From NCBI GenBank assembly GCA_024364735.1, contig JAGFNQ010010061.1:38287-102286 (forward strand): 64,000 nt of DNA, written 5' to 3'. Below, in pieces: positions 35,927 through 47,386 of the stretch. How positions within the stretch are numbered: the first letter of the stretch is position 1; every line of letters begins with the position of its first letter. The translations under genes and the position numbers were made by a program. Under the pieces are notes generated by a model, which ran no database searches, was not told the origin of the DNA, and saw only the letters and a program-made list of their open reading frames with translations. The DNA comes from Boesenbergia rotunda (Eukaryota > Streptophyta > Magnoliopsida > Zingiberales > Zingiberaceae).

Positions 35927-37743
35927 TAAATACAATTTGAGGAGTTAGCATTTTGGGATTGTGTTTTACTCCTGGTAATTCTCCGATCCTCACCAGTCCC
36001 TGCTGTAAAGAAAGCCACTGATTTAGAAAAAGACTGATTTCCTGCTTTCTTGCCTTTGGTTTTCAGTGTAGCCAAATCTGCAGAATTAAGAGAGGAAGAT
36101 CTATGAAATTGGCAGACCTCACCATTAACAGCATCATCCTCCTTTGTAAAAGTTTTAGAGACTTCTTCAATATTATTGTTATCTTGCACTTCCCAGGGTT
36201 TGTCATATTGATCTAGCTGTGGAAAACCTGTCATTGTAAGATCACTTCCAACTTCATTATCAGACCACGAAACATGTTGTTTAGACTTGGGATTTTTGTT
36301 ATAATCTGCTAAAAGATTGACTGACACTTCATTAATCTTCTGCAATTCCTCTTCCTGCTCTGTATTAATTATTACAGTCTTCGCTTTATTTGGAAATTCA
36401 GCAGCCAAAAATACCCCTTTGTCTGGCATTTCCTGAGTCATCTTATCTGAGAAACTGTGAACTTCTTTAGTGTACTTGTTATGAGATTCTATATAGTCTT
36501 TCTTATTACCTTCTGGATCTTCAGAGGATACTATGTTTGTCTGATCTTCTTCTTCTAAATCAGTTAAAATTTGGAATCGATTCCTTGCTCTGTCAGTTAA
36601 CTTAATCTCCTGACTTTTGGTAACTTCATTATTCTTTTTTTGAACCCATTTTTTCTTTTCAGTCTGATACAAATTCAACTCCAAAGGAGGCTCTTCCTCA
36701 ATTGATCCTGCATTAAGCCTTTCCTTTTTATTTAACTGAGCCTTCAAAACATCATTATCAGCATTAATCTTTATATCATAAAACCATGTTGGCTTTGAGC
36801 TATTTCCATTAACATAGCATTCTTCAATCGAGTGACCCAAGTGTTTACAGTCCTCACAATATTTTGGTAGCTTTTCATAAAGAACTTTCTGTAGGCGCTT
36901 CTCTTCTCCAATACCAATCCAAAAGTCATCAATTTTAGGTTTCAGCAAATCTAGCTCTACACAAATTCGAGCCACAGAGAGCCTAGAGCCATCAGCTGTA
37001 CCTTCGTCAATTTTGATTGGCTTACCAACAATTCTTGCCATTGAAAAGAGACTTTGTTTATTAAACATATGGATGGGTAGGTCTGGTAATTGGATCCATG
37101 CTGGGACAATTGCTGATTCAACTTCATAAGAGAAATGAGGCGACCATTTGAAGATTCTCAAAGGAACGCCTCTAATAAGCCACACCCCTCTACACCATAT
37201 ACGAGCCATATCTTCATTGGAGGTGAGATGAATAAAGATATATCCAGCTTTTAAGAATCGAATGTTGTAGAAGCTAGAGAGTCCCAGATTGCCAAAAGTT
37301 TGTAAAATGATCGCTTGACTCGGGCGCAATCCTGAAAATTTACCAATTAGAGAAAACTGATAGGGAATTGCCATACCTGAGATCTCCTCTTCAGTGTAAA
37401 ATATTCCCGGCTTGTTATTATAGATGGTAATAGGCTTAAAATTAAGTCCTATATCAGTAAAGTTTTTCTTTGTAGCTCGAGGGGAGATTGGTTTGACAAT
37501 CGCAGCATAAGAAGTGATTGATTTCTATCTGCCAGATTGGGAGAGATTACGATCCGAAGATACCTTTACGTGAGATGTTCTCTCTATTCCAGGATCTAGA
37601 CTAGGGTTTGCAGAATTCAGCAAATCTTCCGACTCTAACGCCGTAGTCCCGATGGCAGGATTTAGATGAGAGATATCATTAGCAATTGACAATGGAGGTA
37701 AGGTCGGTGTAGTGGAAGCGAGGGAAGGATGATCGGAAATCAT
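35926..37743 (-). pseudogene. LINE ORF1: DUF4283-like / CCHC nucleic-acid-binding protein (one stop)
   Basis: Reads from ATG 37743 (MISDHPSLAST) with an in-frame TAG at about 37525 and stops at 35926-35928, overlapping the ORF2 ATG by one base (TAATG). The N-terminal 70 residues are low complexity. After the stop comes an RRM-like DUF4283 domain (IFIHLTSNEDMARIWCRGVW, LRIFKWSPHFSYEVESAIVP), then a single zinc knuckle (CEDCKHLGHSIEEC) and a long charged C-terminal region. In plant LINEs ORF1 binds RNA in the retrotransposition complex. Translation could restart at an internal ATG near 37374 (MAIPYQFSLIG). Confidence 0.8.
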
Positions 37744-37840
37744 CACTGGCGAAAGCTGGCCACCGGCGGCCAAGCCGCCAAGGGAAAATTTGCCCGCGAT
37801 TTGCTCCCGCTTGTGAATTGCCTTTGAGTCGCCCTCTCAC

Positions 37841-39690
37841 AGAGAAATCAACATTATGATTTAATATCTTATCTATCTCGTATGTTGGCCAAAGCCAATG
37901 TTATGGTCGAGTCTCTCCGATAGGAAGTCAGAATCATGAAAGAGGGAGTCAACTCTAGCTCCTCAACTGAACAAGTTCAAGAAGGAACCTCCACTCAAAC
38001 CCAAAAACTTGAGGAGGAGAATTCCTCCCTGAAATCTCAGGTGAAGGAACTAAGAGTTGCATCGGAACGATTTTCTTTGGGTTCTAAAAATCTTGACATG
38101 ATTCTTGGAAAGCAAAAATTAGTTTTGAATCGATCTGGACTTGGTTACCGAACCAACTCACGATATAGATCTTACTACTCTATGGTGAACCCAAGCGGAA
38201 CCCGAGTCCAAGCATGGGTCCCGAAATTAAGCTTGACAAATCAACCTGGACCAAACCAATATTGGATTCCTAGGGACAAGATTCACATCTTGCCTAACCC
38301 ATACCGAGGCTTTAGTCCATGGGGAGCCAATATAAAAACCATTTTTGTAATTAGATAATTTTTTTCTATTTTCTGTTTGATGCTTGTTTGTTTTGTTTTC
38401 TACAAAATATTATGCTGAGACTTGGGAATGGTTAGATAAGGATCTGAATTAATTGAAACTTGCTCAACCTAGTATTAGGGTGGGGTGAGATGATAGTACG
38501 TTAGGGAAAATTGTCTAAAAAGTCAGGTTGGGTAAGGCGTACCATATTTGGTCCTATTAGTCAAGAGGAAACAAACCGAAGCTATCTCGCCAAATCCTCA
38601 ACTAGTTAGACCAGAGTTTCTCAATAAGTAATTTGAGAATAAAAAAGGCTTTGTCTAGGAAAGGGTTGATGATCCAATAAGGCTACGGCCAAAGAAGGCT
38701 TTTGTGCTCGCCAAGACCTGGAACCCGATTATTAAAACTTATTTTCAACTTATTAAATATTAAACCTAAATCTAACCCAAGTTTCAATTAAATCATAGAG
38801 TTAACATAAAAGTAACATAAAATTAATACATCTCACAAAACAAATAAGGATACCTGTTTTGTCACTTAGAAATGGGTGAGATGTTTAGGATCTAAAAATG
38901 TAGACCAACCAAACCAACTCAATTAATGTTACCCTTAATATACATTTTTAAAATTTACCTAAAATTTAATTTAATATAATTCAACTTAATAATTTTTAAC
39001 AATTTAATTGAACTTATTAATTTTCAACAATTTAATTTAACATAATTCAACTTAATAAGTTTCAAAATTCAATTTAATATTTTCAAAATTCAACTAAATA
39101 ATTCAATTTAAAATTTTCAAAATTAAACTTAATAATTTTTAAAATTCAATTTAACATTTTTCCCAACTTAATATTTTCAAAATTAAATTTAACATTCAAC
39201 TTAATATTTTCAAAAATCAAAGTTAACATTTTTTTAAAAAAATATAAGTTGAAAACCTGTCTCACAAAAATACTCATAGAAATAACATGATTGATATCCC
39301 AGACTGAGTGAGTCAGACTAAGCAATGAAATTAAATCAATCTATCCTTACACCTCTACATAAATGGATCCAAATCAATATACTTTATGTGTAGGAACATA
39401 ATGATTTGGATTAGTGGATGTTGGATAGTGGATGTTCCAGACATATGACTAGGGATAAATTGAAGTTCACTAAAATCAAGTACAAAAATCTAGGATCAGT
39501 GGCATTTGGCAACAATGCCACACTTAAGGTAATTGGGTCAAGGAATATTAAGTTAAATTCAGATTTTATTATCAAAAAGGTTTTATTGGTTAATAATTTT
39601 AAATTTAACTTGTATAACATTAGTCAGTTATGTGATACTGGTTACATAGTCACCTTCACTAACTCTGACTGCCTTATTAGGAACTTACAT
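37841..39690 (+). pseudogene. Older Sirevirus fragment: gag C-terminus and protease start
   Basis: 37936-38358 encodes a gag tail with the coiled-coil motif LEEENSSLKSQVKEL and SKNLDMILGKQKLVLNRSGL, matching the same motif in the other two Sirevirus gags here. 38359-39410 is non-coding and very AT-rich, with degenerate aatttaattcaactta repeats at 38940-39230. A protease remnant follows at 39418-39690 (LDSGCSRHMTRDKLKF.., FKFNLYNISQLCDTGYIVTF) and is cut off at 39691 by the next LTR. Confidence 0.7.
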
Positions 39691-40620
39691 TGTTGGGGTA
39701 ATCGAGCCAAGGATGATCGGGAAGATCATGGTTTTGATGTGTGTGTGTCAATATGTTTAAGGTTAGGGTGTTATCTTGTTATTTGATATGTATGATTGAA
39801 TTTGCAGGACATGAGAATCACACATGGAGGACTTATCCGAGGGAGGAGGACTCCAAGGGCTAGTCGGGAAGTGGACTTCAAAGGGCACAGGTGAAGGGTG
39901 GCATGGAGGCAAGCCAAGGGAAGGATTGTATGCACATTCGAGGGACGATAGCCGGTGGAAGAGGACTTCAATGGGCAAGCCAAGGGAGTGTACCTAAAGA
40001 CACATGTGATGGAGGGTCTTCGGACTGAAAGTGAGTGATTGTATAAGCTGGGCATTCGACTGGGAGAAAGGCAGTCGACTACCAGCAAGAACAGAAACTC
40101 ACAGAATGTTTCTGACCCTTGACCAGTCGACTGACCCAGGAGCAGTCGACTGGTAACCCCGAAAACTAGCCGTTGGCTAGCAATTAAGGCTAGACCAGTC
40201 GACTGCCCCAGAGGCAGTCAATTGGTGTCGGGCTGGCAACTCGTGGAGTTGTCCTTTACTCTTATTTAAAGGGTGACTTTTGGGCATGAGGAAGGTACGG
40301 TTCTTAAGTGTACCAAGGTGTTGTTCGTGCAAAAATTCATCAGTTCTTCCTCTCGCTTTCTATTCTATCTTGTAAAGAGGAAGAAGACAACCTTGTAAAG
40401 GTTTTATCCACCTTGAAGGAGGCTTTTCATAGTAAACAGTGTGCTCGTGCGTGGATCCTTGTATTAGTCACCTTTCGGGGTGGATACCAAGTAAATTCTC
40501 TTAGTTAGCATTGGATTTTCTATTTTCATTATATTGCTTGTATTATGCTAACCATCTTGTAGAGAAAGTTGAGAAAAATTACTATTCACCCCCCCCTCTA
40601 GCAAGCGCCATGATCTAACA
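39691..40620 (+). mobile_element. Sirevirus-type 5' LTR (family 1)
   Basis: 930 bp, TGTTGGGGTAATCG to GATCTAACA, directly followed by a primer site. Same start type as the LTR at 22714 and likewise rich in CAGTCGACTG palindromes (40060-40230). TATA-like tatttaaa near 40264. Inserted into the protease remnant of the older Copia fragment. Confidence 0.8.
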
Positions 40621-40622
40621 AG

Positions 40623-40634
40623 TGGTATAAGAGC
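40623..40634 (+). other. Primer-binding site (initiator Met-tRNA), one mismatch
   Basis: TGGTATAAGAGC two bases inside the LTR end; consensus TGGTATCAGAGC. Confidence 0.8.
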
Positions 40635-41639
40635 CGGTTCGCTTCGGGAGAACTCACCGTCGACCGGAGTAACAAGAAATGGCATTTCAAGAGGGCTATA
40701 GCACCGCAAGGCCACCGTTCATCGACGGAAACGACTTCGCCTATTGGAAAGGTAGGATGGAGTACTACTTAATGAACGATATTGAAAATTGGATGAGTGT
40801 TGTAGATGGCTTCGATGCACCCGTCAATGAACAAGGAGAGCCACTACCGATGAGGAATTGGACCAAGGAGGTGATGAGGAAGGCGCAAGCCAATGCGAAG
40901 GCCACCACAACGCTTTAATGTGGATTATCAAAGGAACAACTAAACAAGGTGGGGCCTTTCAAGAGCGCCAAGGAGCTTTGGGACAAACTCGTCGAACTCA
41001 ACGAAGGGTCCAACGAGTCAAGAAGGGCAAAGAAGGATCTCTTGGTTGCCAACTACAATCGCTCTCCATGAAGGCAAACAAGACGGTAAGCCAACTACAT
41101 GGGAGAGTCAAAGAAATCATCAACGAGCTCCATGTAATTGGTGAAAAGGTTGAGAACTGAGATCTCGTGAGGTATGTTCTACAATCATTCCCAAGGACTA
41201 CATTGTGGGCATCAATGTTTGATGCCTACAAAGTAACAAGGGATCTCTCTACGGTAAAGTTAGATGACTTGTTTTGTGAATTCGGGTTACATGAGTAAGC
41301 TAACATTTCCTCTAAAGAAAAAGGTGTAGTGTTTATTGTAGAAAAGGAAAAGAAAAAGAAGAAGGAAAAGAAGAAGGTCGTCTATTCATCATCATCCGAC
41401 TCGGAGGAGTCAAGCACTTCAATGGATAGCGACTAAGAGGCTTTCATGGTAAGGAAAATGCGTAGAGCCTTTAAAAGTTTTTCTAACAAGTCAGATGGTA
41501 GGAAAGGTTCAAAGAGTAAGAGAAAAAGAAAAGAGATCATTTGCTATAATTGCCACCAAGAGGGACACATGAAGAATGGGCGCCCACAACTAAAGAGAAG
41601 AGAAGAAAAGAAGGAGGAGAAAAAGAGGGATGACAAGAA

Positions 41640-43928
41640 TGTTGGGACCGGGTGCATGTCGACAAGGATACGAGTTCGTAAAATTTAAAATTTTTACATG
41701 CAGCGGAAGAGTTTGCATAAAATAATTTCCTAAATTATTTCAACTTCGTATCTAGCATGCAATCTTATGGTGTGTTGACATAATCATAAAATAAAACTTT
41801 GCGGAAAAGTAAACTAATTTACTAAGTACCTCTCGTAACTCGAAGTAAGGGTCGAGATCCAACCGTAGCGTCCCTTGGAAGCTCCGCCTCTATTCGCGTC
41901 CACGCCGAGTTCTCTTCGGGATGACTTCACAAAGTCACGAGTTTTGTGCCGACAAGAACTACTAGATTCTCGGAAGGCACAACTAGAAGGACAAGAGAAA
42001 TAATGGAAAAACTAACCAATGAAGTAACAGAATCGAATTCCGGGAAGAGAGGAGTCGCTATCCGCTTCTTCTTCTTCGTGTTCGGGTTCTTCTTCTTCTA
42101 GTGGCTCACGGCAACACCTCCTTGGTGTTGTGATTGGGCGCCGGCCCTAGAGGAACTAGGGTGCGCCGGCCCTAGAGAGCTACGGTGCGCTGGCCCTAAG
42201 GAAAGAAGAAGAGAAGGAGGAGAGAAGAGAAGAGAGGGAGAGAGAATTCTTAATCTCTTAATTAGTTAGGAATAAGGGCTAGCCTTTGGTTCCTTTATAT
42301 TGTAGCAACTCCTTTGCTAAGTCTCCCTCTAAACCGAATTAACGGAATTAGTTATAAGAAATTTATCTTATAAATTTTCTTATTAATTATTCCGTTTAAA
42401 CCGAGTCTTTATTATAAACTAATTTATAATAAACTAATTCTTCTTCTCTTTAAATTATGGAATAAATTTTTATAAGAAATTTATAAACTTTCTTATTATG
42501 GAAAAATCAATTCATAATTGATTTTATAAAATTAAAATAAACCAATTCATGGTTTATTTTAATCTTCCATAAAAGAATAAATTTCTACAAATTTTATTTA
42601 TATAAATTTCTTTATACAAATTTATTTATCCATAAATTACACTAGATTTATTTTATTAATTAAACCAATTAAATTGGTTTTTCTCCTCTTATTTGGCCGG
42701 CCACCAAAGAGGGTTTAACACCCTCTTTGGCCGGCCAAAACCAACCCAATAAGCCGCGAATTAAACTCATTTAATTCGCCCAAAAAGCCTTCAAAAGACT
42801 TAGCCATTTTTTGCTTCCATTGCGCCTCTAACTAACTCAGATTCGACTTATTTCTCTTGATCGAAAAATCCAATTTTCAACTCGTTTTAAATCCCTCGGA
42901 TTACTCGTAGTGCGTGTGACTAAATAGGCTTTCGATTTATGTTGGCCGTCTATAATTAACCCATTAATTATAGAACGATCATGAGTGGCACCTAGTAGTA
43001 CATCATGATCTCCAATTAATCGAAAGATCAACGGTTTGACCTCAGAAGAAATTATTCTGAAACCCTTCAGTAGCTCTAATGAATCGTGCCCCATTCCCTT
43101 CACCACCTTATACCCACTTGGTTCAGGACACGGTCTATGGTGTCAGTCCCCACTAGGCTGACTACGTCACACCTAGCCCAAGTAGTGTCTTTCTCGTCCT
43201 TTGGATTTCTAATTACTCTCATGTATTTAAGAGACTCACACTCTTATCATGATATGCTCTGGCCAGAGGCTTTGAGTAACAATCCGACGATAGGCCTGGG
43301 TATACATCTCCTCGCAAGGAGTGGTGAATCCTTTGTAGGCTGTTCAAACATCTTCGGGCACTTCGGCTTATACCCGATCATCCTGGGTCCACACCTCCTT
43401 GGAGATGCTTGCTTAAGATGTCAAAGTATAAGTCTCCATGACCAAGATGACTTGAACACCGCAAGTCAAAGGAACATCGCACTTAAGCCGCAGTAAGATC
43501 TTCATTGACATATCTACATGTAGATTCCCATATGAAGTCTTACAGCTAGTCACTCCAATGAACTAGTTCCCTTAACTAGCATCCATGTTTATCTCCGGAC
43601 ATCCCAATGTCACCAGCCAGTGAGAATCAGCTGAATAGAGAATAACCCATGCTAGTCTCAACAGAATTGATAATGTCCGTATTTATCAATTCATCGACTA
43701 GGGATATTTCCAACAATTCACATTTGCACATTTAGAGATAATCACTAGTTGTGATCCCATCACAAATTCTCTTATGCTGTGAATTGCATGGCGGACATTC
43801 AGTATATGAGTTTAAGATCCCAATCAAATACAAACATGTATACTCAAATAGTGAATTATCATTTATTAAAATAAATGTTTACAATCATAAGGCGATTGCC
43901 TTAGGACACTTCTCTCATATCACTAACA
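41640..43928 (-). mobile_element. Copia solo LTR B, TSD AAGAA
   Basis: 2,289 bp in reverse orientation (plus strand starts TGTTGGGACC and ends ATCACTAACA), flanked by AAGAA at 41635-41639 and 43929-43933. Same family as A and C. The TATA region appears on the minus strand near 42294-42302 (atataaagg). Confidence 0.95.
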
Positions 43929-44159
43929 AAGAAGAAATCCAAGGGAAAAGATAAGAGTGCCACAAATCTCAAAGCTAGTTGGGATGATCCATCTTTATCA
44001 GAGGAAGAAGGAGATCACCTGTCACACTTCGCACTAATGGGAGTGGACAATTTGGAGTCATCCGATGATGAGAGGAGCTCTAGTAGTGAAGATGAAAGTG
44101 AATGTTCATCATCCGAATCCGAGGCTTCGGTAAGTGAGGTATATAGCTTACCCTCCTCT

Positions 44160-47100
44160 TGTAACGACCCGAAAAATCTTCTCAATATTTTCTTTAAAAT
44201 ATTGATCATGTCTAAATAGTTTTTTTTAAGGAGCCTAGAGATACTAGTACGAACCTTAGTCTAGTTGTCCATAATTTTTCCATTTAAATTGAGAAGCTAA
44301 GTACTAATGGGCTTTTCTAGTACCATGGTTATTAGTGGATTTTAGGTAAAATTTAATATAAATATAAATGGGTTTTAATTAGGAATATTAGCATGATCAT
44401 GGGGGTAAATTTTAGGGGAATTTTCAGAAATAAGGAAAAATAAAAATGAAAATAAAATAAAAATAAAAACAAAGTGCATGCACCAAGGATTGAACCTTGG
44501 ACCTATGGTACCACCATGCATGTACTAACCAATTCACCTAGCAAGGGAGTGCTAGTAGATGATGAAGTGGATTTTGGTTAAGGCTTAGGGAAAAGGAAGA
44601 GTCATCAAGGGAAGAGACACCATGACTCTTCACTTGCCCTCCTTAATGTGGTATAAAGGCAATGAGAGAGGTGGTATGGGAGTTACATTTTCCCTTCTCT
44701 TCTTCCACCAAAGTCATTTCTTCCTCCTTCCTTCTTGCTCTAGCCGAAACCCACAAGGGTTCTCCCCTTAGGAAAAGTTTCACCAAGGACTCCATCTTGA
44801 AGACTCAAGGCTCTCTACTAGGCTACAAGGGCTAAGGAGAAGTTTAGAGTCAAGAAGGTTCTTTCTATCTTTCTATTCAAGGATTATATCCAAGATAAGG
44901 GAAGGAAAGACCCCCTCACCTGTGGTATGATAGCTTCCAAGTTGTTTTTCATGATCTAAGTTCTTATTGGCATGCTATGTTGAGAAATCCATGGTTAGGG
45001 CTTGTGAAGGTTTCGGCCAAGCAAGATTTTGAGGTTAAAATCATATTGAAAACCCCTATTATGTTTCCTAATGTTTATTCATGATAAGTAAGCATAAAAG
45101 TATGATTTTGGAGGTTTTTGTAGCACCCTAAAACCCCCTAGGGTTTCGGCCACATCAAGGTTAAAGGGCTAGGTGTAAACTCCAACCTTTCAAGCATGAT
45201 TAGTATGGTTCCTATGATATCTTATGGGTAATAATGGTGATTTATATGAATTTTTCTATGGGCTTATTACCCTTCTAGGTTTTCGGCCAACACATGGTTT
45301 GGGCCTAGGACTTAGGGTTAAATCCAATCAAGGGCTCAAATGGTTTTCTATGGCATAATAGGTAGTGTATTGGATGTTAATCACGACCTATGTGAATTTC
45401 TCCATGGACCCATGGTCCTTTAGGGTTTCGGCCAAGTCCCTTATCTAGGGCTTGGATTGGATTAAGGTTTCAAGGATACATGTTTATAAGTTACCATGAT
45501 GTTAGTACATAGTTAAGCACGATGTAAGGATCTTTATATTACAAAAATCTTAGCTTATGTGTTATGTAACATGACCTTGTAGGTTAGGTTCTATATTATG
45601 CCTTACTCATGAATATTTACCATGAACATATGTAATTGATGTAGGGGTATGTTATGATAAATAGAATGATGCATGTAGAAGGTTAAATGCTTATAATAGA
45701 TGTATGTGTATGAAGGTCTATGCATGTTTTATGATGAATGCCATGAACCTAGGTAGTGTGCATCATGTTTATATGTAGCTTACCCATGCATGCTCTATGA
45801 TGGATACTAGGATTATGTATGCTAGATGAAATGTATCATGTATGAAATGCACGTTTATCTTATGTACCATGATCATGAAAGCTTATGAACCAAGATAATG
45901 TTTATGCCTGGAGGCATGATTATGTAAGTATGTCATGTTTTTATGAATAAAGGAAGATGGATGAAGATGATGTTATGCCTTAAGTATGAATGATGAAGGC
46001 ATAACGATGTTATGAAATAAGTATGAATGATGAAATGCCAAGCATGTTTATGTCATGCTTCATGTAACAAGATTATGTTTATGTTCTAAGATATGTCAAG
46101 TATGAATGATGAAGCATGCATAGTTATTTTACTTTATGAATGGGCTTATACCGGACCAAAGTAAGGGTCCAAGGGATGGGCACCTTAAGAACGCCTCGGT
46201 TCTGGACTACCGTAGCTGTCCACGGTTCTGGGACTACCGCAGCTGTCCAACAGGGATGGGCACCTTAAGAACATCCCAGTTTTTGGAACTACCGTACCTG
46301 TTCCTACCCTAGTAGGTCGGGGCTCGCTACCTCGTATTTACTTAGGGATGCGCGCTTATGATGTGTGTATGTGGTACAAGCCGGGGACCCCAATGATGTT
46401 ATGATTATGTTAAGTATTTAAAAGTATGATTTTAAATTAAGCATCCCTATGTAAATGCATTTGACTCATGCATCCATTCATGTTATGCATCATGTCAGGG
46501 TAAGTATGTTTTGTGCTTATGCTTATGTTAAGACTGTGCTTATGCCCATATTAAGAACTATGCTATGATAAGTATGTTTCATGCTCATGTATATTAAGAA
46601 TTATGCTATGATAAGTATGTTTCATGCTCATGTATGTTAAGAATTATGTCATGTTAAGTATGTTCCATGCTTATATATGCTAAGAGTTATGCCATGCTAA
46701 GTATGTTTTAGGTTTATGTTTATGTTAAGAATCATGCTATATTAGTTGTTCATATGCTTATGATTTATGCCAAGACTATGCTCATGTTTTATGTTCAGAA
46801 TTTTTGTTATGCCAAATGCTTTATATGTTTATGTTAAGTAACGCATAGTTTTAGTGAGTAGGAAAGGGTCTTATTAAGCCTATGTGCTTATAGTTTTATT
46901 TTTCTCATACCGCAGATCAAGCAAGAGGTTACTAAGGGAAGCAGCAGGAGGGGCAAGAGCATGTGTGTGTGTGGCAGTGACATGGCAAAGGATTCTTTTA
47001 TTTACATGTATCGCATGTCTTGGGTTTTGAAATGCCTCCTTAGATGCTATGCTATGCTTATAATGGTTATGCTTGATGAATGACTTAAGACTTATGATGT

Positions 47101-47386
47101 TATGGATAAGTTACTTGCTACTTATGGTGATTATGAATAAGCTATGGAATGATTATACCATGATGCCATGCATGTCGTTAATATGCTAAGTCCAATGATC
47201 CTAGGTTCATGAATAACAAATTTAGGCATGTGTAGATGTTTCATGTATTAGTTGCATGGTTAAAAGCATGTGTAGAAGAAAAAAAATTATTCCGCTGCAT
47301 CCAGATGTTTTATAAGTACATGTATGTTTAGCATAACGCCGCATTCTCGCCACACCATAAGGTGTGTGAAAAAGGCGGGTGTTACA
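44160..47386 (+). mobile_element. Solo LTR S1, TGTAAC..GTTACA family, TSD CCTCT
   Basis: 3,227 bp starting TGTAACGACCC and ending GGGTGTTACA, flanked by CCTCT at 44155-44159 and 47387-47391. TATA box tataaag at 44652-44658. It resembles S2 (51307-54371) in termini, leader (cccctcacctg versus cccctcgcctg) and 3' part (gagtaggaMaggRtc). Long LTRs of this start type belong to Ty3/gypsy elements in plants; assignment by resemblance. Contains an ATG-rich degenerate repeat field at 45600-46850. Confidence 0.9.
44481..44545 (-). other. tRNA-like sequence (A- and B-box) antisense in LTR S1
   Basis: Read on the minus strand: TAGGTGAATTGG (A-box-like) and, 30-40 nt on, CCAAGGTTCAATCCTTGG, a T-arm-like hairpin containing a B-box-like GGTTCAATCC. 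The same arrangement occurs in LTR S2. Not a functional tRNA gene by appearance. Confidence 0.4.

Larger units (their letters stand above)
31153..37840 (-). mobile_element. L1-type LINE retrotransposon, near full length
   Basis: Minus-strand element of about 6.7 kb. The poly(A) tail appears as poly(T) at 31154-31164. ORF1 is 37743-35926 and ORF2 35926-31797, followed by a 3' UTR of about 630 bp. Only three lesions interrupt the two ORFs: one stop in ORF1, one frameshift and one stop in ORF2. The 5' end near 37840 is set by the change to Copia gag sequence. No target duplication was identified: its two flanks are a CACTA-like region and a Copia fragment. Confidence 0.85.

Noticed and set aside
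31140..37870. Target-site duplication for the LINE
   Set aside because: Flanks (gaactacagtg.. and around caacattatgat..) show no convincing direct repeat, so none is claimed.
28444..41000. Opposite CACTA terminus (CTTGTAGTG)
   Set aside because: Searched by eye to the right; only partial matches such as cttgtagag at about 40556 inside an LTR, so the element is treated as one-ended.
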